Assembly: GCA_903907905.1 (NCBI GenBank)
Contig: CAIVPX010000144.1
Coordinates: 1-64,000, forward strand
Source: an uncultured bacterium
GTDB taxonomy: Bacteria > Pseudomonadota > Gammaproteobacteria > Burkholderiales > Burkholderiaceae_E
Direction of reading: 5' to 3'
DNA length: 64,000 nucleotides
A model generated the notes under the pieces. The model was not told the origin of the DNA, ran no database searches, and saw nothing but the letters and a program-made list of their open reading frames with translations. The translations under genes were made by a program, and so were the position numbers. Shown here piece after piece: positions 1 to 8,657 of this stretch (within the stretch, counting starts at the first letter, position 1; each line of letters starts with the position of its first letter).

Positions 1-1161
1 ACCACGGTGATGGATCTGGCGACCGTCTATCCGTACGACGACGAGCATGTCGACGCCATCTTGCAGGCCTACGCAGACGTCGGAATCCGCTGTGTATTTG
101 CGTTGCAGGTCACCGACGTTCCGGGCGTGAAGTCAATTCCATTCTGGGACGATGTTGTCCCTGAAAACCTCAGGACCAATCTGTCTGGCGCGGTGGAGCC
201 TTTCCGGGGCGTCGATGCTTTGAGTTTGGTCCGGGAGAGCTTGCTGAACCGGCGGAACTTTCATCCAAGAATCACCTGGGCGCTGGGACCCACCAGCCCC
301 GAGCGCTGCAGCGAGGCGTTCTTGGAAGGCCTGGCCGATTTCTCGGCCCGGGAAAATCTTCCGATCTACACGCATATCTATGAGTCGAAGGCAATGACAC
401 TCATGGCCCGGCAAGGTCATGCAAAAGACGATGGATCATTGATCAATTACCTCAAACGCTGCGGCGCGCTCACGCCTCATCTCACCATGGCGCACAGCGT
501 CTGGATGCTTCCCTCCGAGGTCGAGACCATCGGCGAACATGGTGCCCGGGTCGTGTTGTGCCCGGTTGGCAACCTCAAGACCAAGAGCGGCGTCGCGCCC
601 ATTCGGCCCTACATGAAGGCGGGCGTCGGCATCGCGCTGGGCTGTGACAACTGCAGCTGCAGCGACTCGCAAAACATGTTTCAGTCAATGAAGCTGTTTT
701 CGTCCTTGGCCGCAATCACCCACCCGGAGCCGGGTCCGCCCACGGCCAGCGACGCCTTCGAGTCTGCCACCGTCGAAGGTGCGCGCACGGCAGGTCTTGA
801 GCGAGAAATCGGGGAGCTCAAGGTCGGGATGAAGGCCGATCTGTCGATCATCGATCTGAATGACCCTTCTTTCATACCGCTCAACAGCGCGGTGAGACAA
901 CTGGTTTTTACCGAGAGCGGCCGAGGCGTCGAGCACGTGATGGTAGACGGGCGCTTCGTGGTGCGAAACCGATCGATCACCACTGTCGACGAGCGATCCC
1001 TGCGAGAAGAGGTGGCAGAACTGATGGTCGGTTTGCGTCACGATCTGCAATCGGTGGTCAGCCGTATCGACGGTTTGATGCCTTACCTGCTCCAGGCCCA
1101 CCGTATGACCTGGGATGCCGATATCGGGCTAGAGCGCTATATCGGGCGTGGCGAAGGCTGA
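1..1161 (+). CDS. Amidohydrolase/deaminase family protein (5' end outside window)
   Basis: This is the C-terminal 386 residues of a metal-dependent amidohydrolase of the TrzA/AtzA/cytosine-deaminase-like group. The frame is open from base 1, and alignment with the paralogue at 11055-12569 shows that roughly 110 N-terminal residues, including the first HxH metal pair, lie outside the window. Visible motifs are THIYESKAM (first later metal His), MAHSVW (second His) and GCDNCSCSD (catalytic Asp). The end has the usual composite beta domain (MKADLSIIDLNDP, VEHVMVDGRFVV). It is about half identical to the paralogue. It is followed after 62 bases by an ornithine-cyclodeaminase-like gene on the same strand. 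Deamination or dechlorination of a heterocycle is the family activity; the substrate is unknown. Confidence 0.85.
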   Translation, partial: TTVMDLATVYPYDDEHVDAILQAYADVGIRCVFALQVTDVPGVKSIPFWDDVVPENLRTNLSGAVEPFRGVDALSLVRESLLNRRNFHPRITWALGPTSPERCSEAFLEGLADFSARENLPIYTHIYESKAMTLMARQGHAKDDGSLINYLKRCGALTPHLTMAHSVWMLPSEVETIGEHGARVVLCPVGNLKTKSGVAPIRPYMKAGVGIALGCDNCSCSDSQNMFQSMKLFSSLAAITHPEPGPPTASDAFESATVEGARTAGLEREIGELKVGMKADLSIIDLNDPSFIPLNSAVRQLVFTESGRGVEHVMVDGRFVVRNRSITTVDERSLREEVAELMVGLRHDLQSVVSRIDGLMPYLLQAHRMTWDADIGLERYIGRGEG

Positions 1162-1223
1162 TTTCAACCCTCGCCCGAGGCGGTCTCTTACTTGGTGCTT
1201 GAACGCTCTGGAGAACAGGACAG

Positions 1224-2231
1224 ATGAAACTTCGCGTGCTTTCGGAAGCTGATTGCCGTGCCTCAATCGACATGAACGCGGCGATTGACGTTCAGGCGGA
1301 AGCCTTTGGGCTACTTGCCGCGAATCGTTCGGTCGAGGGGCTGCGTAGCTTTGCGGTATCGGAGACGCCTCCCGGTGTGGCGATCTTCAATCCCTGCTTT
1401 CTGCGCGGGGGAGCAGGCTATGGCATCAAGGTGGTCTCCGATTTCTACGATAACGACAAGCGGCGGATTCCGAGAATGAGCGCCCTGGTCGCGCTTTTCG
1501 ACGGCACCACCGGACACCCTCGAACCGTCATGGAAGGGGGCTACCTCACCGATCTGAGAACCGGGGCAGGCACTGCACTCGCCGCTCGGTATCTGGCGCG
1601 CAAAGATAGTCGTACGGTGACGATCATTGGTGCAGGCAGGGTGGCTCGCAACCAGCTCGAAGCCATTGCCACGTTGTTCGATATTCAGACGGTCTTCGTA
1701 TCCACCCGCACCGAATCGCGGGGTCTCGATTTCATCCGTCGGATGCGGGAGCAGGGGGGGCGCATTCCGACCGATATTCGCTTGACGGCGTCCCGTGAAG
1801 AAGCGATCCGCCAATCGGACATCGTGATTGCCGCAACCACCGCCTCGGAGCCGGTGATCGAAGGACGGTGGCTGCGGTCCGGTACGTTTGTCGCCTCTGC
1901 TGGCGCCTATGAGCCCACCTCGCGTGAGGTCGATACCGAAACGGTCGTTCGAGCCACGCGCCGTGTCATTGATAGTCGCAAGGACTGCCTGAGCCATGCC
2001 GGTGACTTCGTCATTCCAGCAAACGAGGGCGCGATCAATCTGGAATCGGTGGCTGAGGCCTCGGAGCTTGCAAGCGGTGCCGTCAAGGGTCGCCAGAATG
2101 ACGACGAGATCACTTACTACAAGTCGATCGGCGTCCCCATCCAGGACCTCGTCACAGCCCAGCATATCGAGCGGCGCGCGATCGAACTGGGCCGCGGCGT
2201 CGAACTTGACATTGGTGGCGACGAGCCCTGA
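1224..2231 (+). CDS. Ornithine cyclodeaminase / mu-crystallin family protein
   Basis: 335 residues, the full length of the family. Members are NAD(P)-dependent ornithine cyclodeaminases, alanine dehydrogenases or ketimine/imino-acid reductases. The segment LTDLRTGAGTALAARYLA and the dinucleotide-binding motif TIIGAGRVARNQLEA (about residue 135) are diagnostic. YKSIGVPIQDL near the C-terminus carries the conserved Asp region. The ATG is preceded by an AGGACAG Shine-Dalgarno-like stretch. It sits between a deaminase and a racemase-fold protein in a probable operon, so a role as imino-acid reductase or amino-acid deaminase in breakdown of a heterocycle is more likely than proline synthesis. The specific substrate cannot be read from sequence. 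Confidence 0.9.
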   Translation: MKLRVLSEADCRASIDMNAAIDVQAEAFGLLAANRSVEGLRSFAVSETPPGVAIFNPCFLRGGAGYGIKVVSDFYDNDKRRIPRMSALVALFDGTTGHPRTVMEGGYLTDLRTGAGTALAARYLARKDSRTVTIIGAGRVARNQLEAIATLFDIQTVFVSTRTESRGLDFIRRMREQGGRIPTDIRLTASREEAIRQSDIVIAATTASEPVIEGRWLRSGTFVASAGAYEPTSREVDTETVVRATRRVIDSRKDCLSHAGDFVIPANEGAINLESVAEASELASGAVKGRQNDDEITYYKSIGVPIQDLVTAQHIERRAIELGRGVELDIGGDEP

Positions 2232-2257
2232 GCTCGCTGCGGCAAGCGGAGAATCCC

Positions 2258-3007
2258 ATGACTTTGGCAATCAACTTGACCGGGCGCGCCCCAGTTTTCG
2301 GGCCACGCGGCAAGCTCGGCATCGTGGTGCCTGCGAACAACTCAGTGATCGAACCGGAGTTTTGGTCGGTGTTGCCCGAGGGCGTTGCGGTCTATGGGAC
2401 TCGCATCATGGCTCGGGGCGATCTCACCCCCGAGGCAGTGCGCCTCATGGAGACCCAAGTCGATCGGGCCGTCGACGAGCTCGCGGCCACCGGTGTCGAT
2501 GTCATCGCCTATGCCGATATGGTCACCACGTTCATCATGGAGCCGGGTTGGAATGAGCATGCCGTTCAGAGCATTGCAGGGCGCACGGGCGTTTCGTGCG
2601 TATCGGCCTGGACGTCTCTGCGTGATGCCCTCGAGCAGCTTGGCGTGCGTCGCTTCGCCCTGGGGACCCCCTATCCTGCAGCGATTCATGCGCTCGCGCC
2701 GCCATTTTTTGAAGCGCGAGGGTTCGAGCTCACCGGGCATGCGACGCTTGATATTCTCGCGATGCGTGACGTGCCCAAGGTCGATCTCGATTTGCTCAGG
2801 CAATTCGTGAAAAGCCTGCCGACAGCGGGGGCGGAAGCGGTGGTGTTGCTGGCCACCGATCTACCGACCTTCTCCTGCCTGGAAACCTTGGAGTCCGACT
2901 GTGGCTGCCCCGTGCTGTCGTCGAACCAGGTGATTTTGTGGTCGGCGCTCAGGGCGATGGGGGTTTCGGATGCCTTGCCTGGCTTGGGCCGGCTATTCAG
3001 GGCTTGA
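2258..3007 (+). CDS. Asp/Glu racemase-superfamily protein (maleate isomerase / arylmalonate decarboxylase-like), catalytic Cys apparently absent
   Basis: 249 residues with the fold signature of the maleate isomerase/AMDase group: GIVVPANNSVIEPEF near the N-terminus and CPVLSSNQVILWSALR near the C-terminus. Family enzymes use two Cys (isomerases, racemases) or one (decarboxylase). By eye the first Cys position reads VIAYADMVTTF (Asp87 where AYACTS is usual). The second reads LLATDLPTF (Ala199/Thr200 where a Ser-Cys pair is usual). Cys207 lies a few residues further and could substitute only if the loop shifts. Starts 26 bases after the cyclodeaminase-like gene. Probably a divergent lyase or isomerase acting on a dicarboxylate or hydantoin-like intermediate; the reaction is unknown. 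Confidence 0.8.
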   Translation: MTLAINLTGRAPVFGPRGKLGIVVPANNSVIEPEFWSVLPEGVAVYGTRIMARGDLTPEAVRLMETQVDRAVDELAATGVDVIAYADMVTTFIMEPGWNEHAVQSIAGRTGVSCVSAWTSLRDALEQLGVRRFALGTPYPAAIHALAPPFFEARGFELTGHATLDILAMRDVPKVDLDLLRQFVKSLPTAGAEAVVLLATDLPTFSCLETLESDCGCPVLSSNQVILWSALRAMGVSDALPGLGRLFRA

Positions 3008-3050
3008 CTACTTCGCGCGCCGCAACCTTCTTAACCGGGATCTGTACGAC

Positions 3051-4265
3051 ATGCCGAGAATCAACGCTCAACGACTGATGTCCGACCTCCGTAGTCTCGC
3101 CGAGTTCGGCAAGTTCGGCACCGGAGTCGATCGAATTTCCTTTTCGCCTGCCGATCTCGAGGCCCGCGCGTGGCTGTTGGGGCGCATGCAAGAGGCGGGC
3201 CTTGATGCAACGATCGACTGTGTGGGTAACGTACGCGGGCTCACTCCCGGAGCCAGGCGCTCCGTGGTGATCGGTTCGCACACCGATTCGGTACCCAAAG
3301 GCGGATGGCTTGATGGCGCAATGGGTGTCATCTACGGGCTCGAGGTGGCTCGTTCGCGAATGGAGTCGGGGCGGTCGGTAGAACTGGGCGTCGATGTCGT
3401 CTCTTTTCAGGATGAGGAAGGGAGCTATTTCCCTTGTCTGGGTAGCCGTTCATTCTGTGATGAGTTGGGCGACCCCGACCTTGAACGGACGCGTGCTGCA
3501 ACGGGCGAGTCGATCCGCCACGCGATCGCCAGAGCGGGGTACGGCGGCGCACCCTGGCGCCTGGATCGGTCGCGACATGTGGCTTTTCTGGAAGCTCATA
3601 TCGAGCAGGGCCCCAGGCTCGAGGCGCAGCGGTGCAGGATTGGCGTGGTGACTGGCATTGTTGGAATCCGACGCCTCAAAATTTCCTCCGATGGTCAGGC
3701 AGATCACGCCGGTACCACCCCGATGGCCATGCGAAAAGACGCTGCGCGGCCGCTCTTTGAACTGGCCCATCGGGTGCACGCCGAGTTCCCGAAGTTGGCA
3801 AGCCTGGACACGGTCTGGAATATCGGCAGTCTGAGCATTCAACCGGGCGCGGCCAATGTTGTTCCAAGTGGCGCGGAAATGATCGTGGAGTGGCGCGATA
3901 CCTCGATCGAAAAGCTTGACGAGATCGAGCAGGCGCTTATGAAATGGATCGGCGAACTCAATCAGAGGCCGGGCGTGGCGCTGGCCAGCGCACCGATTGC
4001 GCGAATCAAGCCGACGCTCATGGCTGAAGCATTACAGGCCTCGATTGAGGCGAGCGCACGTGCCGAGGGGGCGTCTCTCATGCGAATGCCGAGCGGCGCG
4101 GGTCACGATGCCATGGTGGTGGGGCATCACCTCCCGGCCGGGATGGTGTTCATACCGAGTATCGGCGGCCGAAGCCACGATATTGTCGAAGACACCTCTG
4201 AGGAAGATATCGTTCTCGGTTGCGAGGTGATGGCTTCGGTGGTCGAGCGCCTCGAAACTGCCTGA
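3051..4265 (+). CDS. M20-family Zn-dependent amidohydrolase (N-carbamoyl-L-amino acid hydrolase / allantoate amidohydrolase-like)
   Basis: 404 residues from the ATG at 3051. An open frame reaches back to 2970, but that stretch overlaps the preceding gene and has no family similarity, whereas MPRINAQRLMSDLRSLAEFG is the normal N-terminus. Metal ligands are in order: SHTDSV (His), WLDGAMG (bridging Asp), FQDEEGSYF (Glu pair), LEAHIEQGP (His) and GGRSHDI (final His), so the dinuclear Zn site is complete. The family cleaves N-carbamoyl groups or allantoate, releasing ammonia and CO2. Last gene of the plus-strand operon; a terminator follows. It fits as the step after a cyclic ureide has been opened. 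Confidence 0.92.
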   Translation: MPRINAQRLMSDLRSLAEFGKFGTGVDRISFSPADLEARAWLLGRMQEAGLDATIDCVGNVRGLTPGARRSVVIGSHTDSVPKGGWLDGAMGVIYGLEVARSRMESGRSVELGVDVVSFQDEEGSYFPCLGSRSFCDELGDPDLERTRAATGESIRHAIARAGYGGAPWRLDRSRHVAFLEAHIEQGPRLEAQRCRIGVVTGIVGIRRLKISSDGQADHAGTTPMAMRKDAARPLFELAHRVHAEFPKLASLDTVWNIGSLSIQPGAANVVPSGAEMIVEWRDTSIEKLDEIEQALMKWIGELNQRPGVALASAPIARIKPTLMAEALQASIEASARAEGASLMRMPSGAGHDAMVVGHHLPAGMVFIPSIGGRSHDIVEDTSEEDIVLGCEVMASVVERLETA

Positions 4266-4268
4266 GAC

Positions 4269-4292
4269 AAGCCCCGGAGCGCGGGCTTTTAA
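4269..4292 (+). terminator. Rho-independent terminator of the plus-strand operon
   Basis: A six-base-pair stem AAGCCC/GGGCTT with an eight-base GC-rich loop is followed by a run of T. It lies 3 bases after the carbamoylase stop codon, between convergent genes. The stem is short, so termination may be partial. Confidence 0.6.
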
Positions 4293-4331
4293 GCCTTCCA
4301 CTCCGGGGGTGTCCGGCGCGACCGGGCGAAA

Positions 4332-5366
4332 TTACTTGCCAATCACCCTGAGTTCGGACCGTGGCGGCAGGTAGCGATCCGTGTAGGTGTCGGCCACCGT
4401 CTGCCTGATTTTCGCCTGGAACGCATCGGCCGCCTGATCAAGCGTGCGGGCAAGCCTTCCCGCATCCACATTGCTCATGCCGTTCTGTAGAACATTGGGC
4501 GACAGGAACATGGCGCTCAGCGACATCTCGATCCGCGCTCTCTCGATCTCGTCGTTGACCAAGGGATCGCGCTTCTTGATGGAAGCCATGGCAGCGTCTC
4601 TGTCGCGGATCATCACATTCAAACCGTGTACGGTCGAACGGATGAAATCGGTGATGAGTTGCGGGTTTGCCTGTGCGAACGCAGGCGTTGTGACAAGCGC
4701 GTGGCCGTAAAGTTCGACGCCATGATCGGCGTAGAGCATCAGGTTGACGCTGTCCAGGGGCACGCCCATGTTCCGAAGGTTCATTGTGATCGTGGTGACA
4801 TGGCCACTGATCGCGTCAGCTTGACCCCGGACCAACATGGTTTCCCGCAGTTGCGGAGTCACGGTGATCCATTCCATCGAACCCTGGTTGAGCTTGTTGA
4901 TCGATGCGAACAGCGGAAATACCTGGCGGCTGGCATCACCAAGGGGCGCGGCGAGCTTCTTGCCGTTCAAGTCGGCAGGCGAGTTAATTTTGGCGGGTTT
5001 CAGCGAGGCAATGGACAGAGCCGACTTGTCGTGAACCAGCGCGACCGCAATCAGTTTCCGATCGGGATTGGTCGCGTTGTGATTCATCATGGTGTAGACG
5101 TCGGCCAGGCCGATGTCGTAGGTTCCGGACGCAACCTTGGTGACCGCATCCCCGGAGCCCGCTCCCCGGTCTACCGTGACGTTCAGGTTGTACTTTGCAT
5201 AGGTGCCGTCGTCGGCGGGCAGGGTGAAGACCGACTGTTGACCCTGGAATACCCAGTCGAGTACGAATCGAACATTTTTCTGCTGGGCGACTGCGCTGCC
5301 AGACGCCAGCGCGAGCACCGTAGCCGAGGCGGCTCCGGTCAATCTGATCCGATCAAAAAGCTTCAT
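4332..5366 (-). CDS. ABC-type substrate-binding protein, NMT1/THI5 (SsuA/ThiY-like) family
   Basis: 344 residues from the ATG at 5366. A GGAG ribosome site lies 6 bases upstream of that ATG, and the following residues MKLFDRIRLTGAASATVLA with ...GSAVAQQ form a Sec signal peptide. The open frame extends to 5420, but those residues are less likely coding. The mature protein begins KNVRFVLDWVFQGQQSVF and continues GTYDIGLADVYTMM and LNGKKLAAPLGDASRQ, typical of the NMT1-like periplasmic binders for sulfonates, pyrimidine precursors or other small heterocycles. The gene is last in the molybdenum-hydroxylase operon, 54 bases after the hydrolase, and no matching permease or ATPase is in the window. 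Confidence 0.88.
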   Translation of the reverse strand: MKLFDRIRLTGAASATVLALASGSAVAQQKNVRFVLDWVFQGQQSVFTLPADDGTYAKYNLNVTVDRGAGSGDAVTKVASGTYDIGLADVYTMMNHNATNPDRKLIAVALVHDKSALSIASLKPAKINSPADLNGKKLAAPLGDASRQVFPLFASINKLNQGSMEWITVTPQLRETMLVRGQADAISGHVTTITMNLRNMGVPLDSVNLMLYADHGVELYGHALVTTPAFAQANPQLITDFIRSTVHGLNVMIRDRDAAMASIKKRDPLVNDEIERARIEMSLSAMFLSPNVLQNGMSNVDAGRLARTLDQAADAFQAKIRQTVADTYTDRYLPPRSELRVIGK

Positions 5367-5420
5367 GGAAAACTCCGTCGATGGTAAGAGCAAAATGCCT
5401 GGAATGATTGCCGGACCCAA

Positions 5421-6758
5421 TCAGCCGGCTCTCAGGAAACGGCCGCCGGGGCTTCCCGTCAGCTTGCCTTCTCGGGCAATGATTTTGCCTCTCAGAAAGG
5501 TCAGTGCGATGCTTGAACCGATTTCCCAGCCGTGGAAGGGCGTGGCCTGCGCGCGGCTCAGCTGGTCTTCGTCGCGGATCGTCATGGGTTTGCTTGGATC
5601 AATGACAACGAGATCGGCATCGGCGCCGGGCCCGATCCAGCCCTTTTTAGGGAACAGCCCAAAGGTTCGAGCCGGAATTTCGCAACCAATGCGTAGCAGC
5701 GTGGGATAGTCGATCAAACGCTTCTCGACCATATGCAGCAGGAGAGGCAATAAAGTCTGGACGCCAGGGAACCCGCCTGGCGCCTTCCATAGATCGATTT
5801 CGCCAAGGGCTTTTTCGTCGAGTCGGTGCGGCGCGTGATCCGTTGCCACCATGTCGATCGCCCCGTCTCGCACCCCCTGTTGCAGGGCGAGGAGGTGGTA
5901 ACGATCTCTGAGTGGGGGCGTCACCTTGGCTTTGGCTCCTTGCCTGAGTACGTCAAGGTCCTCGAGCAGCAAGTTGTGTGGCGTGACTTCTGCCGTGATG
6001 CCCGGGCGTTTGAAGCGTCTCAGGACATCGAGCGTCGGGGCGGTGCTCACTTGCCTGATGTGGACGCGGGTATCCGAGCTGTTGGCTGCGACCAGTGCCT
6101 TGGCCAAGCCCAAGGCCTCCGCGAGGGGCGGGCGCGAGGCGAGGAAGGCTTTTCGACTTTCCACCTGGCCGGTGGCCGATGTATCGGTGTGGGCCGTAAC
6201 GATGGAGTCATCACCCGGCGTGATGCCCGCTATTGCGTCACAGTCGGAAACCGCGCGCAGGCATTGGCGCAGCTCCTCGCCTGTTGCGACCAGCATGGGA
6301 GTAACCAGATCGGCGAGGAAGATCTCGAAAGAAATCGCCCCGAGATCTTTGAGGGCCCGGACGTGGGAAATATCGGGGCCGAGCCCAGCCTGCAGGGCAA
6401 AGTCGACATAGCACTTGCCCTCGGCGAGGGTTCGTTTTTCCAGGAACAGCTCAGGCGTGGTGGTCATGGGCTTGTCGGTTGGCATCACCATGACCGACGT
6501 GACCCCCCCGACAGCGGCTCCGGCGCTGCCGCTGGCAAAGTCTTCCTTGTGAGTGAGACCTGGTTCCCGGAAATGAACATGCACGTCGATCAGTCCGGGT
6601 AGCACGACGCAGCCGTTGGCTGAAATTCGCTCAGCGGCCAGCGCGGTTTCTGAAGGTTCCAAGAGTGCGGCGATCTTGCCATCCTTGATTGCAATCGTCG
6701 TTCGGCGCAGACCCGTGCTGCCGACGATACTTGCGCCATCAATAATCAGGTCAAACAC
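5421..6758 (-). CDS. Dihydroorotase/allantoinase-like cyclic amidohydrolase with altered metal ligands
   Basis: 445 residues, full length for type I dihydroorotase/allantoinase. The N-terminal metal motif DVHVHFREPG is intact (His60, His62). AEVTPHNLLL, TPPLRD and VATDHAPH (Asp307, catalytic base) also match the family. Two other ligands differ: the position of the carbamylated Lys of allantoinases and dihydropyrimidinases reads GAISFEIFL (Glu145), and the His of the C/VHVS motif reads HIRQVST (Gln236). His190 in VTAHTD is kept. Either the enzyme has a different or mononuclear metal site, or a divergent substrate. In operon with a molybdenum hydroxylase and upstream of a transport binding protein; it would open a cyclic ureide or imide ring. 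Confidence 0.88.
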   Translation of the reverse strand: MFDLIIDGASIVGSTGLRRTTIAIKDGKIAALLEPSETALAAERISANGCVVLPGLIDVHVHFREPGLTHKEDFASGSAGAAVGGVTSVMVMPTDKPMTTTPELFLEKRTLAEGKCYVDFALQAGLGPDISHVRALKDLGAISFEIFLADLVTPMLVATGEELRQCLRAVSDCDAIAGITPGDDSIVTAHTDTSATGQVESRKAFLASRPPLAEALGLAKALVAANSSDTRVHIRQVSTAPTLDVLRRFKRPGITAEVTPHNLLLEDLDVLRQGAKAKVTPPLRDRYHLLALQQGVRDGAIDMVATDHAPHRLDEKALGEIDLWKAPGGFPGVQTLLPLLLHMVEKRLIDYPTLLRIGCEIPARTFGLFPKKGWIGPGADADLVVIDPSKPMTIRDEDQLSRAQATPFHGWEIGSSIALTFLRGKIIAREGKLTGSPGGRFLRAG

Positions 6759-6817
6759 TCATCTCTCCACGGTTGATCATAGGGCCGCCAGGCTTACGTT
6801 GGTCAATGACCTGATGC

Positions 6818-7234
6818 TCAGCCCTGGCGGGTGGAAAATGCGCCCCGGCCAACGGCAACCACGCGACTTTCCGGGTCGAAGATCTGAACATCGACCACTG
6901 CAATGGTTCGCCCGATTTTGACTGGCGTTGCCAAGGCGGTCAGGAATGCGCCGGCGGCCATTCGGAGGTAATCAATCCGCAGGTCGATGGTCGGAACGCC
7001 GTGCCCCAAATGGGCGGCAACCACAGCATGCCCAGCCAAGTCGGCCAGTGCCGAGAGAATGCCGCCGTGCACTTCGGGTCTGTTCGGGTCGCGCCTGAAT
7101 TCATCGCGAAAGGGAAGCTCGATCTTCACCGATCCACTGACCGGGTCAAGCTCGAGCACCTTCACCCTGAGCCAAGCGTGAAGCGGTGCACTGGCGACTT
7201 GACGGGCGAGGGCATCGAGCGAGAGAGGGGTCAT
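6818..7234 (-). CDS. PaaI-family hotdog-fold thioesterase
   Basis: 138 residues, the usual size of PaaI/YdiI-type acyl-CoA thioesterases. The motif EVHGGILSALADLAGHA holds the HGG(x)3-4 active-site turn and the catalytic acidic residue, and LRIDYLRMA is the typical central strand. Its start overlaps the stop of the 2Fe-2S subunit gene by four bases (ATGA), which implies translational coupling with the molybdenum hydroxylase. Acyl-CoA hydrolysis is the family activity; why a thioesterase sits in this operon is unclear, perhaps releasing CoA from a late intermediate. Confidence 0.85.
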   Translation of the reverse strand: MTPLSLDALARQVASAPLHAWLRVKVLELDPVSGSVKIELPFRDEFRRDPNRPEVHGGILSALADLAGHAVVAAHLGHGVPTIDLRIDYLRMAAGAFLTALATPVKIGRTIAVVDVQIFDPESRVVAVGRGAFSTRQG

Positions 7235-7758
7235 TGCGCAGGCCCTGCAGACGGCGATGGGTTGCGGGTGGATTCAAGTCGCTTGGTTGCTACGGCGGCT
7301 ACAGCATTCACGATCGCTTGATAACCCGTGCATCGGCAGTAGTTGCCTGACAGATATTCGCGAATTTTTGCTCGATCGGTGGTTGGCGCAACCTGAAGCA
7401 TTTCGGACGCGCACATGAGCATGCCCGCGGTGCAAAAGCCGCATTGCAGCGCGTTGAACTCGACAAACGCTTCCTGGAGGTCTGAAATCTCTCCGGTGTG
7501 GGTGAGTCCCTCGATCGTTTGTACTGATGCACCGTCGAGTTGGGCCGCCAGAACCAGGCAGCCTCGAACAATTACGCCATCCACCTTCACCGTGCAGGCC
7601 CCGCACACCCCATGCTCGCAACCCACATGACTACCGGTCAATCCGAGCGAGTCACGCAGGAAATCGACGAGATGCGTTCTGGCGTCCACCCGCTGTTCAA
7701 CCTCCTGCCCGTTGACTTGGAGGCGCACCGTCACGGTCGGGCTGATTACGGTAGTCAT
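7231..7758 (-). CDS. Molybdenum hydroxylase 2Fe-2S (small) subunit, CoxS/XdhA type
   Basis: 175 residues. Two [2Fe-2S] clusters are visible: the plant-ferredoxin-type set Cys47, Cys52, Cys55 and Cys67 (GCEHGVCGAC, then RGC), and the second set Cys106, Cys109, Cys141 and Cys143 (QCGFC and NYCRC). It passes electrons from the molybdenum centre to FAD in heterotrimeric aromatic or N-heterocycle hydroxylases. It follows the FAD subunit by 18 bases and overlaps the thioesterase gene. The order large, FAD, small on the minus strand is a common cox-like arrangement. Confidence 0.95.
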   Translation of the reverse strand: MTTVISPTVTVRLQVNGQEVEQRVDARTHLVDFLRDSLGLTGSHVGCEHGVCGACTVKVDGVIVRGCLVLAAQLDGASVQTIEGLTHTGEISDLQEAFVEFNALQCGFCTAGMLMCASEMLQVAPTTDRAKIREYLSGNYCRCTGYQAIVNAVAAVATKRLESTRNPSPSAGPAQ

Positions 7759-7776
7759 GGTGAGGGAGATCCTGGA

Positions 7777-8637
7777 TTAGGCATACGAAAAATAGCGGGC
7801 GGCTCGGCACGCAAGCACCGTCGCAAGATGGAGGCGGGTAGCCGCGGACGCATGAAGATCCGATTGAGGGTCCAGATCGAGTCCGACCGCGGCAGCGACC
7901 TCTTTTTCGAGCGTGGGCGAGCTAAAGCCCGACTTGAGGACCGCTGATTCAACATGATTGGCACGCAGGGGGCGTTCGCCGAAGCCAAAATAAACCAGCC
8001 GGAGATCCGCCGAGCCTTGTTGCACGGGGCCGCACGCGGCGGCGATTCCGGCGAGTGCATAGTCGCCGTGCCTGCGGGCGAACTCATTGAAGTGGTAGCG
8101 CCAGTCGGTCGCGCGGGTGGGCACATCGACGCGGATGAGAATTTCATCCGGTTCCAAGGCCGTTGCGTACAAGCCCTTGAAAAAGTCTTTGGCGGGGACC
8201 CGTCGCTCCCCTTGTGTGGAGACGATGACCAAGCTTGCTTCGAGTGCCAGCATGCAGGCTGGCAGTTCAGCAGCCGGGTCCGCAAGCGCGAGGCTACCGC
8301 CAATCGTGCCCCGGTTCCGGATTGCCGCGTGGGCGACGTGGGGCATGGCGGCCGACAGGAGAGGCACATTCGACGCAATGATTGGGCTGCGTTCGACCTC
8401 GACATGCCGGGTCAAGGCGCCGATGCGGACCTGATCGCCTGCGATGTCAATGCCGCGCAATTCCGCGAGGCTGCCAATATCGATCAGCAGGCCAGGCGAG
8501 GACAGGCGCAAATTGAGCGTCGCCAGAAGGCTTTGCCCCCCCGCGATCAGGCGCGCGTCCGAGCCGTGCTCCTTGAGAAGAGCCAAGGCCGCGTCGAGCG
8601 TGCGCGGCCTGGTGTAGGCAAATGGGGCTGGCTTCAT
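7777..8637 (-). CDS. Molybdenum hydroxylase FAD-binding (medium) subunit, CoxM type
   Basis: 286 residues, normal for CoxM. FAD-binding motifs AGGQSLLATLNLRL (residues 32-45) and the IRNRGTIGGSLALADPAAELPA segment (about residue 105, TIGG) are clear. It accepts electrons from the 2Fe-2S subunit and passes them to an external acceptor. The gene lies between the large and small subunit genes with gaps of about 20 bases. It starts 20 bases after the large-subunit stop, consistent with cotranscription. Confidence 0.95.
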   Translation of the reverse strand: MKPAPFAYTRPRTLDAALALLKEHGSDARLIAGGQSLLATLNLRLSSPGLLIDIGSLAELRGIDIAGDQVRIGALTRHVEVERSPIIASNVPLLSAAMPHVAHAAIRNRGTIGGSLALADPAAELPACMLALEASLVIVSTQGERRVPAKDFFKGLYATALEPDEILIRVDVPTRATDWRYHFNEFARRHGDYALAGIAAACGPVQQGSADLRLVYFGFGERPLRANHVESAVLKSGFSSPTLEKEVAAAVGLDLDPQSDLHASAATRLHLATVLACRAARYFSYA

Positions 8638-8657
8638 CGGCTCAAGCTAGAAGACGG

